Shown: piece by piece, positions 1-3,795 of the stretch
How positions within the stretch are numbered: the stretch's first letter is position 1
Layout of the letters: every line of letters starts with the position of its first letter
Assembly: GCF_003248505.1 (NCBI RefSeq)
Contig: NZ_QFOA01000123.1
Location: forward strand, 1-5,779
DNA: 5,779 nt
Direction: 5' to 3'
DNA from: Sphingobium sp.
Lineage (GTDB): Bacteria; Pseudomonadota; Alphaproteobacteria; Sphingomonadales; Sphingomonadaceae
The notes under the pieces: model-generated
What the model was told of the DNA's origin: nothing
Databases searched by the model: none
The model's input: the letters and a program-made list of their open reading frames with translations, nothing else
Position numbers and translations under genes: made by a program

Positions 1-204
1 GACGAAAATGTTGAAGAGGACGATGAAGGTTCCGAGCCAGATCCAGATGGGCACCTGGATGCCGGCCCACGTCATCTTGTACTGGCTGGCGAGCAGCTGT
101 GATCCGCGCGTGAAGTTGCCCGAATTTCGGGTGATCCGTCCGCGTGCGGAGTGATGTTTGACGGTCGCGGCCTGGCCGTTGAAGCGGATGTCGTTGCTAC
201 GCAT
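1..204 (-). CDS. traD: TraD-like type IV coupling protein, N-terminal fragment
   Basis: The reading frame starts at ATG 204-202 and stays open to the window edge (68 codons), so only the N-terminus is visible. Residues 1-45 are basic and polar and include NFTRGSQ at 30-36; a hydrophobic segment follows from about residue 47 (VPIWIWLGTFIVLF at 51-64), which would be the first membrane span. F-type TraD proteins start in the same way, with a short cytoplasmic leader holding a T-[RQ]-G-[SG]-Q motif before the first transmembrane helix. Coupling proteins are inner-membrane hexameric ATPases that link the relaxosome to the type IV secretion channel; the Walker motifs would lie outside the window. 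The start overlaps the stop of the upstream ribbon-helix-helix gene by 8 bases, indicating translational coupling in a transfer operon. The identification rests on the N-terminus and context only; another membrane-anchored transfer protein is possible. Confidence 0.62.
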   Translation of the reverse strand, partial: MRSNDIRFNGQAATVKHHSARGRITRNSGNFTRGSQLLASQYKMTWAGIQVPIWIWLGTFIVLFNIFV

Positions 205-481
205 GGAAGGTCTCCAGGCGTTGCTTTGCGGCTGCTAAGAGCTGTGGGACGACGTCACCGTGATCGCGCGTAATGATGACGTCGATCGCCGCTTGCATGT
301 ACTCGAGGACGAGCACGGCGCGGGTGATATTGAAGCTATGGTCCGCCTCGGCAAATCTGATGCCGAACATGAGAGCGTAGCGAGCGGCTTCGGACCGGGA
401 ACAGCCTCGCTTTGCAGCGATCTGATCCAGTGCCGCCAACTCACTCGGCAAAAGCCGAAAAGCTATGGTTGACTTAGACAT
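197..481 (-). CDS. Ribbon-helix-helix DNA-binding protein, probable relaxosome accessory factor
   Basis: This 94-residue protein begins with a strand-forming segment (STIAFRL, 4-10) followed by helix (PSELAALDQIAAKRG, 12-26), a tight turn and a second helix (SRSEAARYAL, 28-37). That is the CopG/Arc ribbon-helix-helix layout, in which paired N-terminal strands of a dimer read the major groove. Residues 50-92 are mostly helical and may mediate oligomerisation. The start at 481 is supported by GGGTGG at 490-485. The stop (199-197) overlaps the start of the TraD-like gene. Small RHH proteins encoded between oriT and the coupling-protein gene (TraY and MobC types in other systems) bind oriT and help the relaxase nick; by position this protein probably binds the TGCAAA repeats upstream and may also repress its own operon. 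The fold is fairly clear, the relaxosome role is inferred, and an orphan CopG-type antitoxin or regulator is the main alternative. Confidence 0.75.
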   Translation of the reverse strand: MSKSTIAFRLLPSELAALDQIAAKRGCSRSEAARYALMFGIRFAEADHSFNITRAVLVLEYMQAAIDVIITRDHGDVVPQLLAAAKQRLETFHA

Positions 482-484
482 GTA

Positions 485-509
485 CCACCCACGGTCAAGT
501 GGATGGTGG
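485..509 (-). promoter_or_regulatory. Hairpin that would sequester the RBS of the RHH gene
   Basis: In the minus-strand transcript two CCAC blocks (509-506 and 502-499, separated by CAT) can pair with GTGGGTGG at 492-485, giving an 8-bp stem with a 3-base bulge and a 6-base loop. The second arm contains the GGGTGG Shine-Dalgarno sequence, three bases before the ATG. Pairing would therefore hide the ribosome binding site of the first gene in the RHH-traD operon. The same paired repeats could instead be an operator. The pairing is seen in the sequence; its function is inferred. Confidence 0.45.
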
Positions 510-535
510 GGCTTCCGAGCCTCTTAGATACCGCG

Positions 536-713
536 ATTTGCAGGGGGTTTCCAGCAATAACGTGTAGCTAAATTGCAAACAGAACTTATCGTGCAAAGAC
601 AAGTAGTTAGCGTGGGTGTCGTGAGGCGTTTGCACATGCAAACAGGCAAGCGTATGCAAACGGTCGATATTTCAATGTCTTAACCTGCGGCCTGCCGCAT
701 AGGGTGTGCAAAT
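536..713. repeat. Seven TGCAAA repeats in the putative oriT region
   Basis: The hexamer TGCAAA occurs on the plus strand at 574, 592, 637, 655 and 707 and on the minus strand at 542-537 and 634-629. Two plus-strand pairs are spaced exactly 18 bases apart (574/592 and 637/655), and 574-582 and 637-645 share TGCAAACAG. Copies 628-634 and 637-643 form a perfect 7-bp inverted repeat, GTTTGCA-CA-TGCAAAC. Seven copies in under 180 bp far exceeds chance for a hexamer. Such clusters serve as binding sites for relaxosome accessory proteins or, in replication origins, as iterons; the transfer genes next door favour the first. Confidence 0.7.
584..627 (+). other. oriT: Candidate origin of transfer: stem-loop plus F-like nic core
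   Basis: GCGTGGGTGTCGTG at 610-623 matches the F plasmid nic core GCGTGGGGTGTGGTG apart from one missing G and one G-to-C change. Just 5' of it, ACTTATC (584-590) can pair with GACAAGT (598-604) as a 7-bp stem with one mismatch and a 7-base loop, like the hairpin 5' of nic in F. By analogy the nick would fall near 619/620 on the plus strand. Transfer would then lead rightwards and the RHH-traD genes on the left would enter last, the usual polarity. The surrounding TGCAAA repeats and the RHH gene support the call. The relaxase gene is not in the window, so this remains a motif-based inference. Confidence 0.55.
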
Positions 714-914
714 CTCTAGGGACTGTCAGCGGTTGTCGGGGCATCAGGGGATGTTGTCCGATCGCTGGTCCCGATTCCGGCAGGGAAGCGCCGCAGGCAA
801 TCTTCCCCGGGGTCGTCGGGACGGGGCTTCGCGGAGCAATCCCGCCCCACGACGGACCTGGCCATAGGCCAGTGTCCGTCGCCCTCATGCTGGTTCGGTC
901 AAGACCGGACCAGC
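686..914. other. Tandem stem-loop region, possible structured RNA or single-strand DNA element
   Basis: No convincing gene lies between 482 and 1027. This part holds consecutive inverted repeats: TGCGG/CCGCA at 686-699; GGGAC + CAGCG pairing with CGCTG + GTCCC across 719-772 (3-base bulge); GGGAAG/CTTCCC at 783-807; GGG.CGGG.GCT with AGC.CCCG.CCC at 818-848; CGACGGAC + TGGCC with GGCCA + GTCCGTCG at 850-881 (13 pairs); and GCTGGTTCGGTC with GACCGGACCAGC at 889-914 (12 pairs counting one G-T, 2-base spacer). The last two are too long to be ordinary high-G+C noise. Just downstream of a putative nic site, such structures could act as single-stranded promoters or primase-loading sites on the transferred strand, or belong to a noncoding RNA. 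No family was recognised. Confidence 0.45.
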
Positions 915-928
915 GAGCGCGATGGTGG

Positions 929-960
929 CTCCATATGGAGATGATGCTGCGTGCTATTGT
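929..960 (+). promoter_or_regulatory. Palindrome and possible extended -10 promoter before the 72-residue gene
   Basis: CTCCATATGGAG at 929-940 is a perfect 12-bp palindrome. It lies 12 bases before TG-C-TATTGT (952-960), which fits an extended -10 element, but there is no good -35 hexamer. The layout suggests a repressor-controlled promoter for the gene starting at 1028, with a leader of about 60 bases. This is weak motif evidence only. Confidence 0.28.
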
Positions 961-1027
961 GTCGCCGTCGGCGGGCTGGCATCCTGTGTCTTGGAAGCTG
1001 GTCACACGATCAGAAAAGGCATGTCCC

Positions 1028-1246
1028 ATGGCACGGAGTATCGAGCAGGAACGCAAGCAGCTTGAAGCGGAGGAACAGCGGTTGAGCGAGCGGCGCAAGC
1101 AGCTTGCCGAACGGGAGCGCAGCGACCGGCTGAAAGAGGTCGAAAGGTCGGGCTTCATGAAGGCCGACAGCGCGCAGTTTACCGGCATCCTCGAAGCGAT
1201 CCGAATACTCGGGACGACAGAGACGCTCAAGCGCCTGACCGCGTAA
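1028..1246 (+). CDS. Small coiled-coil protein next to the putative oriT
   Basis: This 72-residue protein has no recognised family. The ATG at 1028 is preferred because AAAAGG at 1014-1019 lies 8 bases upstream; the same frame is open back to 704, but that part reads as noncoding and covers the stem-loop region. Residues 4-40 are highly charged, rich in Glu, Lys, Arg and Leu, and should form a coiled coil (SIEQERKQLEAEEQRLSERR at 4-23). Residues 50-72 form a short hydrophobic helix-rich tail (FTGILEAIRILG at 51-62). Small proteins with a charged helical N-terminus and a compact C-terminal part are common mobilisation accessory factors (the TraC/TraD genes near rhizobial-type oriT are comparable in layout), so a DNA-processing role is possible. 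This is inferred from architecture and position. The gene stands alone and ends before a strong terminator. Confidence 0.72.
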   Translation: MARSIEQERKQLEAEEQRLSERRKQLAERERSDRLKEVERSGFMKADSAQFTGILEAIRILGTTETLKRLTA

Positions 1247-1282
1247 GCAGGTCGGCGCGGCTTCGGGCCTCAAGCCCGGCAG

Positions 1283-1326
1283 GCAAAATGATGGGGGAGC
1301 GGCCGCCAGGCCCTCCCCCATTTTGC
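1283..1326 (+). terminator. Strong rho-independent-type terminator
   Basis: TGGGGGAG (1292-1299) pairs perfectly with CTCCCCCA (1313-1320), and after a 3-base bulge GCAAAA (1283-1288) pairs with TTTTGC (1321-1326). The stem therefore ends in A/T runs on both sides and can work in both directions. A smaller hairpin, CGGGC-CTCAA-GCCCG (1264-1278), lies between the stop codon of the 72-residue gene and this structure. Confidence 0.75.
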
Positions 1327-1353
1327 ATGGCGACGATCGTCACGAGCCTTACG

Positions 1354-1382
1354 AAAGGGGCACCGGACCTGGCCGGCACCCC
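1354..1382 (-). terminator. Possible terminator of the toxin-antitoxin operon
   Basis: On the minus strand GGGG (1382-1379), TG, CCGG (1376-1373), a 6-base loop, CCGG (1366-1363), TG and CCCC (1360-1357) form an interrupted 8-bp stem, followed by TTT (1356-1354). It lies about 25 bases after the toxin stop codon. The T run is short, so termination may be partial. Confidence 0.4.
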
Positions 1383-1406
1383 CGACGCAGGGATCGTGGA
1401 GGGAGG

Positions 1407-1658
1407 CTAACCCGGCGGGATCCTCCCGTAGAGAAAGCCGCCACCCTTGAGATCGATCACGTCGTGTCCACGCCAGTCGAATTCATTGGCTTCGTTCAGC
1501 ACGACATACCTCTCCTGCGGGCGCGGCAAACCCATCGCCGTCGCGATCACATCCGTGTCGCTATCAGGTATTTCGCCGGGGCGCTCCTTGACGCCTTCGT
1601 CCCGGCCCGCAGCGGCTTCGGCGCTGAAGAGATAGACATAGTTGACGATATCACCCAT
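1407..1658 (-). CDS. MazF/PemK-like toxin, internally shortened and probably inactive
   Basis: The frame reads 83 residues from ATG 1658-1656 to TAG 1409-1407. It starts inside the antitoxin stop region (overlap ATGGGTGA, 1651-1658), the coupling expected of a TA toxin. Residues 2-27 (GDIVNYVYLF, then GRDEGVKERP at 18-27) resemble the N-terminus of a PemK/MazF-like family whose members begin GD-x-[IV]-x-Y-x-YL and have an ExGxKxRP loop. Residues 29-83 (EIP, GL, YVVLNEANEFDW at 51-62, LYGRIPPG at 76-83) resemble the C-terminal half of the same family. In intact members, as I recall them, about 40 residues lie between RP and EIP, covering core strands and the region equivalent to the catalytic Ser/Thr segment of MazF; here RP runs directly into GEIP. 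That points to an in-frame deletion and a nonfunctional or altered product. The family assignment is from memory of motifs and is moderate. Confidence 0.55.
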   Translation of the reverse strand: MGDIVNYVYLFSAEAAAGRDEGVKERPGEIPDSDTDVIATAMGLPRPQERYVVLNEANEFDWRGHDVIDLKGGGFLYGRIPPG

Positions 1659-1971
1659 CCGGGGTGGCGGTGCCGGAGGTGTCGTGGTCCCACTGACCGG
1701 CGGCAAGCTCGGCCTCACTGGGGAGCGAGGCTTCAAGACGGGCCGCGAAGTCATTGGGGAAGGTTCCTTCGGAATAGACGCGGCGGTTACCATGAAGCGT
1801 CGCGAGCGCCGCTTCAGCATGCTCAAGCCACTGGGCACTGACGACAGCCGCGAACGGACGCTTGTGCTTGGTAAGAATGACAGGCCGGGTCTGACTTTGA
1901 TCGACATAGACGCCGGGTGACTTGTGAAAGTCGGTAAGGCTGACGGTGTCGTCGACAACGCGGGTCGCCAT
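1651..1971 (-). CDS. Phd/YefM-type antitoxin
   Basis: The 106-residue protein has the Phd/YefM N-terminal pattern: a short strand and helix (VSLTDFHKSPG at 10-20), a strand with a conserved small turn (RPVILTKHKRPFAAVVSA at 29-46) and a following helix (QWLEHAEAALATL at 47-59). Family members form dimers whose N-terminal half binds operator DNA, while a flexible C-terminus wraps the toxin; here residues 60-106 would be that part. Start 1971 is firmly set by a perfect AGGAGG at 1982-1977 with 5-base spacing. The gene comes first in a two-gene operon and overlaps the toxin frame by 8 bases. Autorepression with the toxin is typical of the family, and a palindrome lies in the promoter. The antitoxin looks intact even though its partner seems damaged. 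Confidence 0.8.
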   Translation of the reverse strand: MATRVVDDTVSLTDFHKSPGVYVDQSQTRPVILTKHKRPFAAVVSAQWLEHAEAALATLHGNRRVYSEGTFPNDFAARLEASLPSEAELAAGQWDHDTSGTATPDG

Positions 1972-1997
1972 GATGTCCTCCTGCGATGGAAGTGGCG

Positions 1998-2026
1998 ATT
2001 ATACGCATTTTGCGCGGAATAGCCAA
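1998..2026 (-). promoter_or_regulatory. Sigma-70 promoter of the TA operon with internal palindrome
   Basis: On the minus strand TTGGCT (2026-2021) and a perfect TATAAT (2003-1998) are separated by exactly 17 bases, about 27 bases before the antitoxin ATG. The spacer holds CGCA-TTT-TGCG (2004-2014), an inverted repeat placed where a Phd/YefM-type antitoxin could block RNA polymerase. The promoter fits the consensus well; the operator role is inferred. Confidence 0.7.
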
Positions 2027-2035
2027 AACGATGAC

Positions 2036-2067
2036 GGGGACCGCTTCAGGGGAGCGAAGCGATCCCC
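2036..2067. repeat. Inverted repeat / hairpin between the TA promoter and the tnpA relic
   Basis: GGGGACCGCTTC (2036-2047) pairs with GAAGCGATCCCC (2056-2067), 11 of 12 positions matching, around an 8-base loop. No T run follows on either strand, so it is not a classical terminator. It may be a relic of the transposon (for example part of a resolution site), a terminator without a tail, or a dispersed palindromic repeat. Confidence 0.45.
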
Positions 2068-2088
2068 GCCGAGGGAAGCGAAACTAGC

Positions 2089-2373
2089 GGGCGGGTCGAA
2101 CGCACATTGTCATACTCGATTGGCTCGACAATGCCGATCAGCGCCGCCGCACCAACGCCATCTTCAACAAGGGCAAGCCCGCAACGCGCTCGCCCGCAAC
2201 GCCCGCCGCCTGCACGAGCGCGGCATCGACGTGCCTGACACCCTGCTCGCCCACGTCCTCCGCCGGGCTGGGAGCATATCAGCCTCACCGGCGACTATCT
2301 GTGGAGCAAGATCGACAAGCCCCGCGAGCGGTTCAGGCCGCTCCGGACGACGGGAACAGCCATCCACCCTTAG
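2089..2373 (+). pseudogene. tnpA: Relic of a Tn3-family transposase C-terminus
   Basis: Three reading frames together spell the C-terminal end of a Tn3-family TnpA. Frame one gives GRVERTL (2089-2109). After one missing base, frame two gives ILDWLDNADQRRRTNAIFNKG (2112-2174). After another missing base, frame three gives ARNALARNARRLHERG, then IDVPDTLLAHV (2177-2257). After a third missing base, the first frame resumes with GWEHISLTGDYLW and FRPLR and ends at TAG 2371-2373. Intact enzymes carry LDWL..x..RRR, NKGEARNALAR, GWEHINLTGDY and FRPLR in this order, but with about 45 residues between NALAR and the ERGIDVPD part. That stretch, which includes the catalytic Glu region, is missing here. 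The repeated GCCCGCAACGC at 2177-2187 and 2192-2202 sits at the deletion join. The product cannot be functional. No start or N-terminal domain is present. Confidence 0.82.
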
Positions 2374-2406
2374 CGTACGCTCGGAGAAACATTCTGCTAT
2401 GACCCT
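2369..2406 (+). mobile_element. 38-bp terminal inverted repeat (tnpA side) of a Tn3-family element
   Basis: Exactly 38 bases run from CTTAGCGTACG (2369) to GACCCT (2406). Read outward to inward on the minus strand this is AGGGTC..., ending ...ACGCTAAG, matching the ends of Tn3-family repeats (Tn3: GGGGTC...CACGTTAAG) in sequence and length. It overlaps the transposase stop codon, as in several family members. The first base is A instead of G. If it is a true end, 2407-2411 (GAAAA) would be one copy of the 5-bp target duplication; no partner is identifiable here. Nothing recognisable was found in 2407-2554. Confidence 0.75.
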
Positions 2407-2554
2407 GAAAAGCCGGGGCTCTTCAATATGCAGGCGCGCTGCTCCTGTTGTCCGAACCAAGGCGCGGAGCGGGCTTCGGTGGTCGGGCGGCAGCGGCGGC
2501 GTGCGATTTTGAAGGGGAAGGCCCGCTTATTTTTTAGGAAGCGCCGCCGGTCCC

Positions 2555-2974
2555 TTAATTACGCAGACTGTCCGGCACGATACCGCCATTTTTCTCCAGC
2601 TCGGCGATCACGGCTTTATGAAGCGCGATATTCTGCTCAGCCGACCCATGCTCGCCTGCATGGACGTGAAGCTCCTCGGCCAGTTCCTTGCGCGCGGCGA
2701 GGCTGGAATCGAGGTCGAGCAGTTTCAGCAGATCGACGATCGACGACTGATAATTGCCGCCGCCGCCCTTCATCTCCGCCATCTCTGAAAGGACCGCGCC
2801 GACGTCGACCGGCGCGGGAGCGACCGCCGCGGGAGAGGTGGAGGGCGCGGGGGTGGGTGTTGTCACCGGCTCGACCGGGGCAGGGGTGGGTGCGGGGGCC
2901 TGGTTGGCGGCGGGCGCGGCGGGCTTGCTGCGATGGCCGAAAATCTTGTCCTTGATGCTGCTGAAGATGCCCAT
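2555..2974 (-). CDS. DUF3597 domain-containing protein
   Basis: The 139-residue protein starts at ATG 2974-2972, with GGGAG at 2987-2983 as ribosome binding site; the frame is open further upstream but lacks a comparable signal. It opens with the amphipathic MGIFSSIKDKIFG (1-13), continues with a Pro/Ala/Thr-rich flexible linker (about 18-56), and ends in a compact helical domain (57-139). That domain has the DUF3597 hallmarks SSIVDLLKLLDLDSSLAARK (77-96), GSAEQNIALHK (110-120) and NGGIVPDSL (129-137). The domain has no established function; no signal peptide or membrane span is visible, so it is probably cytoplasmic. It diverges from the DUF4142 lipoprotein gene and may share stress control with it. 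The family call is confident, the role unknown. Confidence 0.85.
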   Translation of the reverse strand: MGIFSSIKDKIFGHRSKPAAPAANQAPAPTPAPVEPVTTPTPAPSTSPAAVAPAPVDVGAVLSEMAEMKGGGGNYQSSIVDLLKLLDLDSSLAARKELAEELHVHAGEHGSAEQNIALHKAVIAELEKNGGIVPDSLRN

Positions 2975-3023
2975 GGCGGATGCTCCCGATAAAATGGCAG
3001 CCCGACGAGGCCCCGCCACCCTT

Positions 3024-3048
3024 AACGGCGGAGAGCAAAGAAGGCTCC
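3024..3048 (-). promoter_or_regulatory. EcfG-like promoter candidate for the DUF3597 gene
   Basis: On the minus strand GGAGC (3048-3044) and CGTT (3027-3024) are 16 bases apart, one mismatch from the alphaproteobacterial general-stress consensus GGAAC-N16/17-CGTT. Transcription would start roughly 40 bases before the ATG at 2974. Confidence 0.42.
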
Positions 3049-3052
3049 GACC

Positions 3053-3077
3053 GGAACGCGTGCCATCACCGGGGGTT
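3053..3077 (+). promoter_or_regulatory. EcfG-like promoter candidate for the DUF4142 lipoprotein gene
   Basis: GGAAC (3053-3057) and GGTT (3074-3077) are separated by 16 bases, one mismatch from GGAAC-N16/17-CGTT, which is bound by the general stress sigma factor of alphaproteobacteria. Transcription would begin about 35 bases before the ATG at 3118, and the leader would contain the perfect palindrome GGCCAT-C-ATGGCC (3089-3101). The motif match is good; activity is inferred. Confidence 0.5.
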
Positions 3078-3117
3078 ATCCGGCTGAAGGCCATCATGGC
3101 CAGACAGGAGTAATCTC

Positions 3118-3705
3118 ATGAGGACCACATTCATCATCGCCGGGCCTGCGCTCGCAATGGCGCTGGCCCTGGGTGGTTGCGGCAAGAAAAGCGACGACGT
3201 GACGGTCAACAATATGTCGATCATGAACGGGACCATGGGGAATATGGGCAATGACAGCGCGTCGGCTATGCCGATGACGAGTCCCGCCCAGACTTTCGCC
3301 AACACCGCCGCCGCCAGCGACATGTTCGAAGTGGAAAGCAGCAAGCTGGCGCTGTCCAAATCCTCGTCGGCACCGGTCAAGAAATTCGCCGACATGATGG
3401 TGAAGGCGCACACGGAATCGACCGAGAAGCTCAAGGCCGCCGCGAACTCCGTCACGCCGGCGATCGTCCCCAACGCCGCGCTGTCGGCCGAGCAACAGGC
3501 GACGATGGACAAGCTGAACAGCGCATCGGGCAGCGCGTTCGACACCGCCTATATCGCGGCGCAGACCGACGGGCATCAGAAGACGCTCGACACGCTGCGC
3601 GCCTATTCGGCATCGGGCGACGTGCCGGCGCTGAAGACGCTGGCGAGCGAAATGGTGCCGACCGTGACCGCGCACCTCAACATGGCGAAGGGGCTGAAGC
3701 CCTGA
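3118..3705 (+). CDS. DUF4142 lipoprotein with Met-rich linker
   Basis: The 195-residue precursor has a lipoprotein signal: Arg2, a hydrophobic stretch (5-18) and the lipobox LGGC with Cys21 as the lipidated residue, followed by GKKSDD. Asp is not at +2, so outer-membrane sorting is likely. A linker (28-56) holds Met at 33, 36, 40, 43, 51 and 53. Residues 57-195 fit DUF4142: QTFANTAAASDMFEVESSKL (58-77), VKKFADMMVKAHTESTEKL (87-105), and the C-terminal HLNMAKGL. DUF4142 domains are predicted four-helix bundles of ferritin-like type whose function is not established. Start 3118 is set by AGGAG at 3106-3110 with 7-base spacing. The gene diverges from the DUF3597 gene and converges with the low-G+C fusion gene. 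The envelope location and stress role are inferred; the family is confident. Confidence 0.87.
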   Translation: MRTTFIIAGPALAMALALGGCGKKSDDVTVNNMSIMNGTMGNMGNDSASAMPMTSPAQTFANTAAASDMFEVESSKLALSKSSSAPVKKFADMMVKAHTESTEKLKAAANSVTPAIVPNAALSAEQQATMDKLNSASGSAFDTAYIAAQTDGHQKTLDTLRAYSASGDVPALKTLASEMVPTVTAHLNMAKGLKP

Positions 3706-3742
3706 TCCGCTCATTCTTCAAGTAGACTTTTCGATGTTTTCT

Positions 3743-3777
3743 AATGATTGGGCAGCGATTTTCACGACCCAATCATT
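3743..3777. terminator. Perfect 10-bp inverted repeat between convergent genes
   Basis: AATGATTGGG (3743-3752) and CCCAATCATT (3768-3777) are perfect inverted repeats around a 15-base loop. They lie 38 bases after the lipoprotein stop and 19 bases from the stop of the convergent fusion gene, as a shared terminator would. Neither side has a T run, and the loop is long, so factor-independent termination is doubtful. The repeat also sits at the point where base composition falls, so it could mark the edge of an inserted segment. A second palindrome, CTAATATTAG (3790-3799), overlaps the stop of the fusion gene. Confidence 0.45.
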
Positions 3778-3795
3778 GAATTGCATGCACTAATA

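Noticed and set aside
536..713. Replication iterons
   Set aside because: The repeats are short, partly inverted and next to transfer genes; no Rep gene or DnaA box was found in the window, so an oriT role is preferred.
704..1027. N-terminal extension of the 72-residue gene back to ATG 704
   Set aside because: The added 108 codons read through the hairpin region without any protein-like pattern, and ATG 1028 has a good Shine-Dalgarno sequence.
607..1230. 207-codon open frame on the minus strand
   Set aside because: Low-complexity Ser/Arg/Cys-rich translation with no domain. It runs across the stem-loop region and antisense to the 72-residue gene, which has a proper ribosome binding site.
2354..2378. 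GGAAC-N16-CGTA resembling an EcfG promoter
   Set aside because: It falls inside the tnpA relic and terminal repeat with no gene in the right place downstream; likely chance.
1946..2512. 188-codon open frame on the plus strand
   Set aside because: It only follows one of the frames crossing the tnpA relic and continues past the transposon end; the recognisable TnpA motifs switch frames.
2428..2955. 175-codon open frame on the plus strand
   Set aside because: Arg/Pro-rich translation, mostly antisense to the DUF3597 gene.
3066..3714. Two long minus-strand frames (159 and 206 codons)
   Set aside because: They are antisense to the DUF4142 lipoprotein, whose signal peptide, lipobox and family motifs are clear; high G+C keeps the opposite frames open.
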